A DNA stretch of 64,000 bases, taken from NCBI RefSeq assembly GCF_002847525.1, contig NZ_PKKM01000008.1:60711-124710 (forward strand), given 5' to 3'. This DNA is from Schaalia odontolytica. Its GTDB lineage: Bacteria > Actinomycetota > Actinomycetes > Actinomycetales > Actinomycetaceae. The position numbers and the translations under genes are program-made. Below, piece after piece: positions 26,471 to 34,953 of the stretch (its first letter is position 1; each line of letters starts with the position of its first letter). The notes under the pieces were generated by a model. It ran no database searches and was not told the DNA's origin. It was given only the letters and a program-made list of their open reading frames with translations.

Positions 26471-27802
26471 TTAGTATCCGATTTCTGCCAGGTGCAGGCG
26501 ATCTCGTTCGCTCTGCGTGAGGTAGGGGTGGTCCAGCCAGCCGTCGGGCAGGTGGGGGGTCTTTTCGCCGCCTGCTCGGCCGCGAGGTCCGCGTGCTGCG
26601 GGCGGGAAGGCCTGGTCGAGGTCGAGGTCCGCGAGGCGCTCGTGGAGCTCCTGCAGCGTGGAAACCATCGACAGGGCGTGGCGCTGGGGGCCACCGACGG
26701 CGAATCCGCGCAGGTACCAGCCGATGTGCTTGCGCATCTCGCGCAGCGCGCGCCCCTCGTCGCCCTGGTCGACGACGCACCAGGCGGCGTGACGCTCGAT
26801 GACGGAGACGACCTCGGCGAGGCTGGGGCCGGGCGGGATGGACCCGCCGTGGTAGGCGGCGACGATGTCGCGGAAGATCCAGGGGCGTCCCTGGGCGCCG
26901 CGCCCGACGCTGATGCCGTCGCAGCCGGTGCGCTCCAGCATGGCCAGGGCGTCGGCGGCCTCGAACACATCGCCGTTACCAAAGACGGGGATGTCGAGCA
27001 GGTCCTTGAGGCGTGCAATTTCGTCCCAGTGGGCCTGGCCCGCGTAGTGCTGGTTCTGCGTGCGCGCGTGCAGGGTGAGCGCGGCGGCGCCAAGCTTTTG
27101 CGCGGCGAGGGCGGCGTCCGTCGCAGTCTCGTGCTCGGAGTCGATGCCGATGCGGATCTTGACGGTCACGGGGATCTCGCGCCCGATGTGCTCCCCGGCC
27201 TCGTCGCAGGCGCGCACGACGGCGCCCACAAGGTCGGAGAACAGATCGCGCTTCCAGGGCAGGGCAGCTCCCCCGCCCTTCTTCGTCACCTTGGGGACGG
27301 GGCACCCGAAGTTCAGGTCGATGTGGTCGGTGAGGTCGCGCTCGATGAGCATCGTCGCGGCCTTCGCCATGACGGCGGGGTTGACGCCGTAGAGCTGCAG
27401 GGAGCGCACGCGCTCGGCGGGGTCGGGGCGCACCATCTCCAGGGTGCGCTCATTCTCCTCGACGAGGGCGCGGCTGGTCACCATCTCGGTGACGTACAGG
27501 CCGGCGGGCGCGTCCACGCGCGGGATGGCGACGCGATGCGGCGCGGCGAGGGGCTCACCCGCAGTCGTCTCGCCCGGGGTGCTCGGGGACGAGGCCGTGG
27601 CCCCCTCCCCCGACTCGGCCGCCCAGGAGGGGATGCCGGTGGGCCGCAGGTGGTCGGGCAGGCCCGACTCGCCCATGATGCGGCACAGGCGTCGGAAGGG
27701 CACGTCCGTCACCCCGGCCATGGGGGCCAGGACGACGGGTGTCCACAGGCGCAGCGGCCCCACGCGAAGAGGGGCCGCTGCGGATGTTGAGGCTACCTGC
27801 AA
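26471..27802 (-). CDS. dusB: tRNA-dihydrouridine synthase
   Basis: The 443-residue flavoprotein reduces uridines in tRNA D-loops. The FMN-binding start VVLAPMAGVTD, catalytic Cys167 in NFGCPVPKVTKKGGGAAL, and HARTQNQHY and GNGDVF segments identify it. A low-complexity insertion of about 50 residues (roughly 46-98, rich in Ser, Gly, Pro and Glu) interrupts the N-terminal region and carries a variant of the dispersed motif (27588-27601). The start is uncertain: TTG at 27802 directly follows the glyS stop, while an in-frame GTG 13 codons later is also possible. DusB versus another Dus class is not certain by eye. Confidence 0.88.
   Translation of the reverse strand: MQVASTSAAAPLRVGPLRLWTPVVLAPMAGVTDVPFRRLCRIMGESGLPDHLRPTGIPSWAAESGEGATASSPSTPGETTAGEPLAAPHRVAIPRVDAPAGLYVTEMVTSRALVEENERTLEMVRPDPAERVRSLQLYGVNPAVMAKAATMLIERDLTDHIDLNFGCPVPKVTKKGGGAALPWKRDLFSDLVGAVVRACDEAGEHIGREIPVTVKIRIGIDSEHETATDAALAAQKLGAAALTLHARTQNQHYAGQAHWDEIARLKDLLDIPVFGNGDVFEAADALAMLERTGCDGISVGRGAQGRPWIFRDIVAAYHGGSIPPGPSLAEVVSVIERHAAWCVVDQGDEGRALREMRKHIGWYLRGFAVGGPQRHALSMVSTLQELHERLADLDLDQAFPPAARGPRGRAGGEKTPHLPDGWLDHPYLTQSERDRLHLAEIGY
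27193..27204 (-). repeat. Dispersed motif copy inside dusB
   Basis: Exact core on the minus strand, encoding Asp-Glu-Ala-Gly. Confidence 0.85.
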
Positions 27803-27803
27803 G

Positions 27804-29192
27804 TCAGCAGCCCAGGCGTTCGATCAGGTACGACTTGACCTTGTCGAGCGGGATGCGCACCTGCTCCATCGTGTCACGCTCACGGATGGTGACGGCGTGG
27901 TCCTCGATCGAGTCGAAGTCGTAGGTGATGCAGAAGGGCGTGCCGATCTCATCCTGGCGACGGTAGCGGCGGCCAACGGCGCCGGCGTCGTCGTAGTCGA
28001 CGTTCCAGATGCCGCGCAGCTCGTCGGCCAGCTCCTGGGCGGGGCCGGTCAGTTCGGGCTTGCGGGACAGGGGCAGGACGGCGGCCTTGACGGGGGCCAG
28101 GCGCGGGTCCAGCTTGAGCACGACGCGCTTGTCGACGCCGCCCTTGGCGTTGGGGGCCTCGTCCTCGTGGTAGGCCTCGATGAGGAAGGCCATGAGGGAA
28201 CGGGTCAGGCCCGCCGAGGGCTCGATGACGTAGGGGGTCCAGCGTTCCTTGGTGTTCGGGTCGAAGTAGTCGAGCTTCGCGCCGGAGGCCTCGGAGTGGA
28301 CGGTCAGGTCGTAGTCGGTGCGGTTGGCGATGCCTTCGAGCTCGCCCCACTCGCTGCCCTGGAAGCCGAAGCGGTATTCCAGGTCGACGGTGCGCTTGGA
28401 GTAGTGCGAGAGCTTCTCCTGCGGGTGCTCGTACTCGCGCAGGTTCTCCGGGTCGATACCCAGGTCGACGTACCAGGCCTTGCGGTAGTCGATCCAGTAC
28501 TGGTGCCATTCCTCATCGGTGCCGGGCTCGCAGAAGAACTCGAGTTCCATCTGCTCAAACTCGCGGGTACGGAAGATGAAGTTGCCGGGCGTGATCTCGT
28601 TGCGGAAGGACTTGCCGATCTGGCCGATGCCGAACGGCGGCTTCTTGCGCGCGGCGTTCATGACGTTCGCGTAGTTGACGAAGATTCCCTGGGCGGTCTC
28701 GGGGCGCAGGTAGTGCAGGCCAGCCTCGTCATCGACGGGGCCCAGGTAGGTCTTGAGCAGGCCGGAGAAGGCGCGAGGCTCGGTCCACTGGCCGCGCACG
28801 CCACAGTTCGGGCACGCGATGTCGGCGGTGGTCAGGGAGGACTCTTCGACCCCCTTCTTTTCGGCGAGCTCTTCGATGAGCTGGTCCTCGCGGGCGCGCT
28901 TGTGGCAGTTGAGGCACTCGATGAGCGGGTCGGTGAAGGCCTTGACGTGGCCGGAGGCGACCCACACTTCGCGCGGGAGGATGACGGAGGAGTCGAGGCC
29001 GACGACGTCGGCGCGGCGGCGGACCATGGCGTTCCACCAGGCGCGCTTGATGTTTTCCTTCAGTTCCACGCCGAGCGGGCCGTAGTCCCACGCGGAGCGG
29101 GTGCCACCGTAGATGTCACCGCAGGGGAAGACGAAGCCGCGGCGCTTGGCCAGGCTGATCACGTTGTCGAGGCGGGAGGGTCCCTTAGCCAC
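27804..29192 (-). CDS. glyS: Glycine--tRNA ligase, single-chain (alpha2) type
   Basis: The 462-residue class II synthetase charges tRNA-Gly. The homodimeric type is recognised by RPETAQGIF, the motif 2 region [18 protein letters not shown], a zinc-ribbon-like CLNCHKR...CPNCG pair and motif 3 in [10 protein letters not shown]. The C-terminal anticodon-binding domain ends at [10 protein letters not shown]. It heads the glyS-dusB-aroD unit. A region of about 800 bases rich in repeats lies upstream. Confidence 0.95.
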   Translation of the reverse strand: MAKGPSRLDNVISLAKRRGFVFPCGDIYGGTRSAWDYGPLGVELKENIKRAWWNAMVRRRADVVGLDSSVILPREVWVASGHVKAFTDPLIECLNCHKRAREDQLIEELAEKKGVEESSLTTADIACPNCGVRGQWTEPRAFSGLLKTYLGPVDDEAGLHYLRPETAQGIFVNYANVMNAARKKPPFGIGQIGKSFRNEITPGNFIFRTREFEQMELEFFCEPGTDEEWHQYWIDYRKAWYVDLGIDPENLREYEHPQEKLSHYSKRTVDLEYRFGFQGSEWGELEGIANRTDYDLTVHSEASGAKLDYFDPNTKERWTPYVIEPSAGLTRSLMAFLIEAYHEDEAPNAKGGVDKRVVLKLDPRLAPVKAAVLPLSRKPELTGPAQELADELRGIWNVDYDDAGAVGRRYRRQDEIGTPFCITYDFDSIEDHAVTIRERDTMEQVRIPLDKVKSYLIERLGC

Positions 29193-29421
29193 TTGTCACT
29201 CCTTGAGTATTTGGGGCACGACTGGCTGTCGTGTCGCCATCGATACTAGCCGATAACTACTGTTTCGGGCGCTTCCGGGCCCCTCCGCGCTCATGGATCC
29301 CACCACAGGTGCGGGCTTGAAATGCTGGCTGGGCTGTGCAGTGCCCTCCCCCGCAATTCTCCACGGGATTCTGCCCGGAGTCCTATCTGAGCACCGCTGC
29401 GTGCCTCGCTCGGCTCTCTCG

Positions 29422-29605
29422 CGGATAGGTTATGAGCATACGGATAGGTTATGAAGATACGGATAGGTTATTAAGCTATCCGCATGTGAATAACCTATCC
29501 ACATCGCCGTAACCTATCCGCATAAGGAAGGGGCAGGCTCCGCTGCGGCGAGGACAGGCTCCGCTGCGGCGACGACGAGCACGCCGACTTCGAACCTATC
29601 CGCAT
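29422..29605. repeat. Array of GGATAGGTTAT sites in direct and inverted orientation
   Basis: CGGATAGGTTAT occurs three times as direct repeats with an exact 19-base period (29422, 29441, 29460). The inverted form follows at 29490-29500 (ATAACCTATCC), 29510-29523 (TAACCTATCCGCAT) and 29593-29605 (AACCTATCCGCAT), with a half-copy at about 29475-29484 (CTATCCGCAT). This looks like a multi-site protein-binding region or iterons. It is 230-410 bases upstream of the glyS start. Confidence 0.85.
29534..29572 (+). repeat. Two tandem copies of an 18-base GC-rich word
   Basis: CAGGCTCCGCTGCGGCGA occurs at 29534-29551 and 29555-29572, a 21-base period, inside the GGATAGG array. Confidence 0.9.
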
Positions 29606-29681
29606 GCGCGCATGCCAGCACCGACAGAGCCGACAGCGCCGACAGCCACCACCCACGCTCACCAAGCACAGCACTCCAAAA

Positions 29682-29960
29682 GTCGCAGGCAATTCCCCTT
29701 GACATATTTCAAGTTCCGAAATGGCGTCGTTGATATTCCAACGTTTTCAACACGTGCTTGAACATTCCATCGTCGAATTGCATGCGAAACTGCAGGGCGC
29801 GCACAGAACTACGGTGCCGCACTCAGCAACAAGTAGCGCCTGAGCATCCCCCCACAGCAACTCGCAGCGCCTGGACACTCACATGGCGCCACCACAACAC
29901 GCCCGAATGCATAAAACAGCCCCGGCCTCGTCGCTCCAACGGGAGGGACGAGGCCGGGGC
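29682..29960. repeat. Repeat element A (about 280 bp)
   Basis: It shares with element B (32122-32396) an 18-base identical left end (GTCGCAGGCAATTCCCCT), ATTCCAACG about 52 bases in, GAATTGCATGCGA exactly 93 bases in, AGAACTACG, and a 32-base identical block at 29900-29931 that runs into the paired dispersed motif. The left end and the 93-base word are inverted copies of each other. The sequence between the shared blocks differs, so the copies are old or selected only at their blocks. Confidence 0.8.
29919..29960 (-). terminator. Terminator of the ABC permease gene, made of an inverted motif pair
   Basis: GCCCCGGCCTCGTC (29919-29932) and GACGAGGCCGGGGC (29947-29960) form a perfect 14-bp stem with a 14-base loop. 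On the minus strand the stem is followed by TGTTTTATGC. Confidence 0.9.
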
Positions 29961-29997
29961 CGGGTCTGGGGTCACGCGCCCAAAGCCCAACTGACGT

Positions 29998-30702
29998 TCA
30001 GTTGAGGCCGCGGATCCTGCCCGTGAGGGTCAGGCGCCAGTTCGCGATCACGACGACGAGGGGAATGATTCCCAACAGCCAGAGGGACGGGGGCATGGGA
30101 CCGGTGACTCCGGCCTTGTGAATGAGGGTCAGCGGCAGCCAGGCAGCCGGGACGGCGACGGTAAGGGCGCCCACGAACGACGCGATGGCGACTCTCCATC
30201 CCCCACCACGACGCCGGAACACGTTCGCGCCGAGGCGACCTGCGGCGTCACAGGTGATCCAAAAGACCACGACGAGCAACCAGGTGTCGACGCCGGGGGT
30301 GTAGACCGTTTTCGGCAGGAAAAACAGGTACGGCCGGACCAGGATGAGCACCCACCAGATGATGCTGCCCATGGCAATGCACACGACGGAGGTGACGTAG
30401 CTCGCGAGCGCCAGGGTGCGGCGCGGTGCTCCGCTCAGCGACCCTGCGCGCATGTACGAGATCGTCTGGTTGACCCCTGCAACGACGAGGACGATCCCCA
30501 CAACTAAAGCTGCGTTAAAGGCTGCCAGACTGACGGACTCCGGGCCCCTATCGCTGCTTGCACCGAAGACGATGGCGAAGAGTGCGTTGAGTGCATACTG
30601 CGCGGCGATGCCGCCGAGGCAGGAAAGGACTGCAGGCCAGATACTGACCATGCCGAGGCGCCAGGCGCTGGGGGTGCGGGAGACGGTGGTTGCGGTGCTC
30701 AT
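29998..30702 (-). CDS. ABC transporter permease (ABC-2-like), six helices
   Basis: The 234-residue protein has six predicted membrane helices, with no large extracytoplasmic domain. It overlaps the ATPase gene by 4 bases and is the last gene of a GntR-ATPase-permease unit. YtrA-type GntR operons in Gram-positive bacteria have this layout; their transporters respond to cell-wall-active antibiotics or export unknown compounds. The assignment rests on topology and context. Substrate unknown. Confidence 0.72.
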   Translation of the reverse strand: MSTATTVSRTPSAWRLGMVSIWPAVLSCLGGIAAQYALNALFAIVFGASSDRGPESVSLAAFNAALVVGIVLVVAGVNQTISYMRAGSLSGAPRRTLALASYVTSVVCIAMGSIIWWVLILVRPYLFFLPKTVYTPGVDTWLLVVVFWITCDAAGRLGANVFRRRGGGWRVAIASFVGALTVAVPAAWLPLTLIHKAGVTGPMPPSLWLLGIIPLVVVIANWRLTLTGRIRGLN

Positions 30703-31592
30703 TGGTCGTTCTCCTGGATGAGGTAGGCGAAGGCGTCCTGAAAGGAACAGGGCGAAGAGGTCAGGGAGTGGGTTGCTAGCTCAGTTTCTCCGACGGCGCT
30801 AGCGCGCAGGTCCACGACGATTTCTCGCGTGGGGCCGAGTTCGCGGCTCGCGATGAGGGCGAGGTCCGGGTGGGCGGCGAGAAAGCGCTCAACATCGGAG
30901 GCGTGGCCGGTCAGTGCACAGACTCTGCAGGTGAAGTCGTCGATGCTCTCGTGAGCGAGAAGCTCACTCTTTTTCAAGACGACGACGTCTTCGGCGACCT
31001 TTTCGAGTTCGGACACCATGTGCGAGGAGATGATGAATCGGCGCGGTGCTCGCTGTCCTTCCATGACCTCTCCCGCCAGGGCGAGGATCTCCTCGTAGAG
31101 CGCATAGCGCGTGGGCACGTCCAGGGGCGCCTGGATCTCATCGAGGAGGGTGAGGGGCGCGCCCGACGCCAGGGCGATCGAGCCGGAGAGAATGGCTGCC
31201 TGCCCGCCGGAGAGCTTGCGCACAAACTTGCGGTTGACTGTCAGGTCGAAGCGCTGGGTGTAGTGGGCGAAAAGCTGCTCGTCCCAGGTGGGTCGCAGAC
31301 GCGCATAGGTGACGAGGGACTGGCTGGACAGGTTATCGAAGTCGCGGGCGGAGGAAGCGATGATCGAGCCGGTGAGCAGGTCGTCACCGCTGGCCTGGCT
31401 ACCGTCGATGGCAATGCTCCCCGAGGTGGGGACCATCAGGCCGCCGAGGATCTGCATGAGCGTCGTCTTGCCCGAGCCATTGGGGCCGACGAGGGCGGTG
31501 ACGGTGGCGTCTCCGAGGGTGAGGGAGACATCGCGCAGCGCCGCCTCACTCTCTCCCGGATACGTGTGACTGATGGAGTTGAGGGTGATCAT
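30699..31592 (-). CDS. ABC transporter ATP-binding protein
   Basis: The 297-residue ATPase has Walker A GPNGSGKTT, Walker B LTLLDEIQAPLD and a C-terminal extension of about 80 residues after the switch His (SSHMVSELEK). The signature reads LSGGQAAILSGSIALA, so the usual Arg-rich helix after LSGGQ is replaced by small and hydrophobic residues, and the Walker B Glu is followed by Ile rather than Pro. These changes are typical of YtrB-like ATPases and do not by themselves suggest inactivity. It overlaps the GntR gene and the permease gene by 4 bases each. Confidence 0.85.
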   Translation of the reverse strand: MITLNSISHTYPGESEAALRDVSLTLGDATVTALVGPNGSGKTTLMQILGGLMVPTSGSIAIDGSQASGDDLLTGSIIASSARDFDNLSSQSLVTYARLRPTWDEQLFAHYTQRFDLTVNRKFVRKLSGGQAAILSGSIALASGAPLTLLDEIQAPLDVPTRYALYEEILALAGEVMEGQRAPRRFIISSHMVSELEKVAEDVVVLKKSELLAHESIDDFTCRVCALTGHASDVERFLAAHPDLALIASRELGPTREIVVDLRASAVGETELATHSLTSSPCSFQDAFAYLIQENDQ

Positions 31593-31978
31593 GAGTTGTC
31601 CTTGGCGGTTGTGTCGGCGCCGTAGGCGCGGACGTGGTCGATGATGGCGTCGATATCGAGGCCCAGGGCCAGGCCCGCTTCGACGGCGGGGTTCAGGGTC
31701 TCCTCCACGTAGGTGGCGAGCCCGTCGGCCACAAGCGCGTGCTGTGCGCCTTCGGCGACGAACATGCCGATGCCACGCCGCTTTTCGACGAGCCCCTCGT
31801 CGACGAGGATCGCAAAGGCCTTGCCGACGGTGGCCGGGTTGATGCGGTAGGTCGCGGAGTATTCCGTGGTGGAGGTGAGCTGATCCCCGGCACGCAGGGC
31901 GCCGCGCAGGATCTGCGCGCGGATGTCGTCGGCGATCTGTACGTAGATCGGGATCCCCGAGACGAATGTGGGTGCCAT
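31589..31978 (-). CDS. GntR-family regulator, YtrA subfamily
   Basis: The 129-residue protein has an N-terminal winged helix (IPIYVQIADDIRAQIL through GMFVAEG, about 8-72) and only a short C-terminal helical tail, the hallmark of the YtrA subfamily. It is the first gene of the ABC unit and is probably an autorepressor: a 10-bp-arm palindrome overlaps its promoter. GGGAGG precedes the ATG. Confidence 0.9.
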   Translation of the reverse strand: MAPTFVSGIPIYVQIADDIRAQILRGALRAGDQLTSTTEYSATYRINPATVGKAFAILVDEGLVEKRRGIGMFVAEGAQHALVADGLATYVEETLNPAVEAGLALGLDIDAIIDHVRAYGADTTAKDNS

Positions 31979-32001
31979 GCGTACCCTCCCTTCAGCTTCA
32001 G

Positions 32002-32036
32002 TGGTTCATTACATGACTAATGAACCATATAACCAA
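32002..32036 (-). promoter_or_regulatory. Promoter and operator of the GntR-ABC unit
   Basis: TGGTTCATTA (32002-32011) and TAATGAACCA (32018-32027) form a perfect inverted repeat with a 6-base spacer. On the minus strand, -35 TTGGTT (32031-32036) and -10 TGTAAT (32008-32013) are 17 bases apart, so the operator covers the -10 box. This is a clear autoregulation design. Confidence 0.8.
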
Positions 32037-32119
32037 CTAACCTGTCAAGCGCTCTCACCACACGAACCTCGGGAAGCCCCCTCCCCCACGCCCACGCCAT
32101 CTCTCACGCCCGCCCCCAA

Positions 32120-32396
32120 ATGTCGCAGGCAATTCCCCTCAGGCAGCTTTCAATACCACCCACAAACGTTGCAATTCCAACGATCCCATTTATATATTTG
32201 AAAGGTTTACATGGGAATTGCATGCGACATTGTCGAAGAACTACGTCAGTAATGCCCGCAATGCTTGCAATGCCGGGACTATCCACATCTGCACACTGGC
32301 CCCCAAAGAACAGCGACCTCATCCCACTTCCCCGCGCCCGAATGCATAAAACAGCCCCGGCCTCGTTCCACGGGGATAGGGGACGAGGCCGGGGCT
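32120..32396. repeat. Repeat element B, with long inverted repeat
   Basis: Arms ATGTCGCAGGCAATTCCC (32120-32137) and GGGAATTGCATGCGACAT (32213-32230) are complementary at 17 of 18 positions. The element matches element A block by block (see 29682-29960). With A it brackets the GntR-ABC unit in direct orientation. The whole gap 31979-32421 otherwise holds only the GntR promoter and the malG terminator. Confidence 0.8.
32353..32396 (-). terminator. Terminator of malG, made of an inverted motif pair
   Basis: AGCCCCGGCCTCGT (32353-32366) and ACGAGGCCGGGGCT (32383-32396) form a perfect 14-bp stem. On the minus strand it is followed by GTTTTATGC. Confidence 0.9.
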
Positions 32397-32421
32397 GGCC
32401 ATGCAGGAGGGCGCGGAGCGC

Positions 32422-33321
32422 TTACTCCTTGACGCCGCCGGCGGTCAGGCCGGAGACGATGTACTTCTGCAGGTACTGGAACAGCAGGATCACCGGGATG
32501 GCTGCGATCACGGAACCGGCCGCGAAGATGCCCCACGGGGCGGTACGCTCGTCAGATGCCCACATGTACATGCCGACGGCCAGGGTGAACTGACTCTGAT
32601 CCTGCAGGACAACCTTCGCGATCACGAAGTCGCCGAGCGAGGAGATGAAGCTCAGCAGGCCGACGACCGCCAGGACGGGGCGGACCAGCGGCATGATGAT
32701 CGTCCAGAAGGTCTGGGCGTGCGTCGCGCCGTCGATCATGGCCGCCTCATCCAGCGAACGCGGGATCGAGTTGAAGAAGCCGTAGAGCAGGAAGGTGTTC
32801 GAGCCGAGCGCGCCACCGAGGTAGACGCAGATCAGGCCCAGCTTGGAGTTCAGGCCGAGGACCGGGAAGATGTCCTGGATACCCAGGAGCAGCAGGTACA
32901 GGGCCACGAAGGCCAGCATCTGCGGGAACATCTGCACCAGCAGCAGGCCGGTCAGGGTCGCGCGGCGTCCCTTGAAGCGGAAGCGGCTGAACGCGTAGGC
33001 GGCAGCCGCGCCCATGAGGACGGTGCCCACAGCGGTCGTGGTCGACACGATGAGGGAGTTCAGGACCCACGACCAGTAGCCGGCGTATTTGCCGGAGCCC
33101 AGCGCCAGGTAGTTCTCGAAGGAAAACGAGGAGAAGAGCTTGTTTGAGCCAGCGAGCGTACCACCCGGGTTCAGGGACACCGACAGGACGTAGAGCAGCG
33201 GGATGAGGCAGTAGATGATCATCAGGATGGCGACGATGTGGCGCCAACCGACCTCTTTCCACCAGCGCCCACCCTTCAGGGTGGACTCGCGATTCTTCTT
33301 CACAGTTGCAGCGCTCATCAC
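32422..33321 (-). CDS. malG: Maltose/maltodextrin ABC transporter permease
   Basis: The 299-residue protein has six helices and the EAA loop EAAMIDGATHAQTFWTIIMPL that contacts the ATPase MalK. The C-terminus YIVSGLTAGGVKE is characteristic of MalG, and the length matches the family. It overlaps malF by 4 bases. No malK gene is in the window; such systems often share a multi-sugar ATPase (MsiK) encoded elsewhere. Confidence 0.92.
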   Translation of the reverse strand: MMSAATVKKNRESTLKGGRWWKEVGWRHIVAILMIIYCLIPLLYVLSVSLNPGGTLAGSNKLFSSFSFENYLALGSGKYAGYWSWVLNSLIVSTTTAVGTVLMGAAAAYAFSRFRFKGRRATLTGLLLVQMFPQMLAFVALYLLLLGIQDIFPVLGLNSKLGLICVYLGGALGSNTFLLYGFFNSIPRSLDEAAMIDGATHAQTFWTIIMPLVRPVLAVVGLLSFISSLGDFVIAKVVLQDQSQFTLAVGMYMWASDERTAPWGIFAAGSVIAAIPVILLFQYLQKYIVSGLTAGGVKE

Positions 33322-34910
33322 AGCTCCTCAAGGGTCTTCGTCTGGCGGAAACCGAGCCACGCGATCACGCCCACGACGATGAAGATGACGATGGACATGG
33401 CCGAGGCCAGGCCGTAGTTCGGGGAACCCGACTCGATCGCGATCTTGTAGACCATCGAGATCAGGATGTCAGTCTGGCCGACATCCAAGCCCGGGTAGTT
33501 CGGGCCGCCGCCGGTCAGCATGTAGATGAGCGAGAAGTTGTTGAAGTTGAACGCGAAGGAGGCGATCAGCAGCGGCACCGTGGACTGCAGCACGAGCGGC
33601 AGCTTGATGGACCACACGGTACGCAGGCCGGAGGCGCCATCGATCTTCGCGGCCTCTTCGACGTCACCCGGCAGGGACTGCAGGGCACCCAGGCACACGA
33701 GGAACATGTAGGGGAAGCCCAGCCACAGGTTCACGCCCAGGATCGAGAATTTCGCCAGCAATCCGTCCGTCAGCCACGGAATTTTCGTTCCGCCGAGCAG
33801 CACCTGGTTAATCAAGCCGAAGTCCGTGTTGAGCATGCCCTTCCACACCAGGGTAGCCAGGAAGGCCGGGAAGGCGTAGGGCAGGATCATGAGGGACTGG
33901 TAGATCTTGCGACCCTTGATGCGCTTGTCCGCGAACACGAGGCCCAGGATCAGGCCGAGCGCGAAGGTCGACAGGACGGATGCAGCGGCGAAGACGAAGG
34001 ACCACAGCAGGGCCTTCAGGAACGGACCAGCCAGGTCGCCGCGGGCGAACATGTTCATGTAGTTGTCGAAGCCGACGAAGACGCGCCAGCCCGGATCGAT
34101 CTGGTTGCCGTCCGCGTCGACGAAGGCGCCAATCTTGTTGTTGGCCGTGTAGACGACGCCGGTCGTCGTGTCGGTCAGGGTGTCGGCGGCCTCGTCGTAG
34201 TTGTAGCGGGACTTGGCCAGGTAGGCGCTCGAGCCGTCGTCGGTGCGGTAGCTTCCGTCGTTGGGGTCGGAGGAAGCCGGAACCCTGATGGCAGAGACCT
34301 TCTGCTGAACCTCAGGCTTGAGGATCTCGGCGATCGTCAGGACCTTGTAGCCGTCAACCGCGCTCAGCATGCCGGCGGCGTAGGTGCCGGACACTTCGTG
34401 CAGCGGAGTCTCGGAGTCACCCACGCGGATGGTGCCCGTCGCGGTATCGACAACCGCGAGCCCGAGGCCGGAGCTGTCCTCGACGACAGCGGCGGGCAGG
34501 TTCGGCGCACCCTCGGCGCGCTGCTCGGACGCCTGCAGGATCGACGCGACGGCGTCGTCCTTGCTGGAGTTATGGCCCTGGCCGTAGTTCGTGAAGGACA
34601 CGTAACCCGTGTACCCCATGACGAAGACCTGGTAGATGAGCAGGAATACCATGCCGGGAACGAGGTACTTCGCGGGAATAGTCCGCTTGGAGAAGTACAC
34701 CCAATTGACCACGAGAAGCAGGACGGCCAGGACGGCGAGAACCGTCCACGACTTCACCAGGTACGCGGTGAACATGCCGTAGATTCCCAGGGCATCGATG
34801 AGCATCATCAGGACAAGTTTGACGAAGAAACCGGGCCTGGTCACTTCGCTAGCGTGAGAGGCAGTGCGCGCCTCTTTTTTCTTTTCTGCAGCCTTCGCTG
34901 GCTCAGACAT
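33318..34910 (-). CDS. malF: Maltose/maltodextrin ABC transporter permease
   Basis: The 530-residue protein carries the large extracytoplasmic domain between helices 3 and 4 (about residues 125-280) that distinguishes MalF from other sugar permeases. The EAA loop is EEAAKIDGASGLRTVWSIKLP, and the typical FNNFSLIYMLTGGGP segment lies near 455. The start at 34910 follows GGAGGA. It lies downstream of malE across a block of hairpins and is coupled to malG. Confidence 0.92.
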   Translation of the reverse strand: MSEPAKAAEKKKEARTASHASEVTRPGFFVKLVLMMLIDALGIYGMFTAYLVKSWTVLAVLAVLLLVVNWVYFSKRTIPAKYLVPGMVFLLIYQVFVMGYTGYVSFTNYGQGHNSSKDDAVASILQASEQRAEGAPNLPAAVVEDSSGLGLAVVDTATGTIRVGDSETPLHEVSGTYAAGMLSAVDGYKVLTIAEILKPEVQQKVSAIRVPASSDPNDGSYRTDDGSSAYLAKSRYNYDEAADTLTDTTTGVVYTANNKIGAFVDADGNQIDPGWRVFVGFDNYMNMFARGDLAGPFLKALLWSFVFAAASVLSTFALGLILGLVFADKRIKGRKIYQSLMILPYAFPAFLATLVWKGMLNTDFGLINQVLLGGTKIPWLTDGLLAKFSILGVNLWLGFPYMFLVCLGALQSLPGDVEEAAKIDGASGLRTVWSIKLPLVLQSTVPLLIASFAFNFNNFSLIYMLTGGGPNYPGLDVGQTDILISMVYKIAIESGSPNYGLASAMSIVIFIVVGVIAWLGFRQTKTLEEL

Positions 34911-34953
34911 CGTGTCCTCCACACGTGCGCAGTTTGCGCGTCATTGCGACGAT

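Larger units (their letters stand above)
29193..29997. other. 805-base intergenic region rich in repeats
   Basis: I see no protein gene here. From the glyS start outward it holds: unremarkable sequence to about 29420; an array of GGATAGG/CCTATCC sites (29422-29605); a 21-base tandem repeat (29534-29572); repeat element A (29682-29960), whose end is the terminator of the ABC permease gene. The base composition is less GC-rich than in the genes. Confidence 0.7.

Noticed and set aside
29422..29605. CRISPR array
   Set aside because: The repeat unit is 12 bases with 7-base gaps and reverses direction; no spacers of normal length and no cas genes.
29193..29997. tRNA or riboswitch in the long glyS upstream gap
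   Set aside because: I looked for cloverleaf arms with a CCA-end-compatible stem and for a T-box core and found none.
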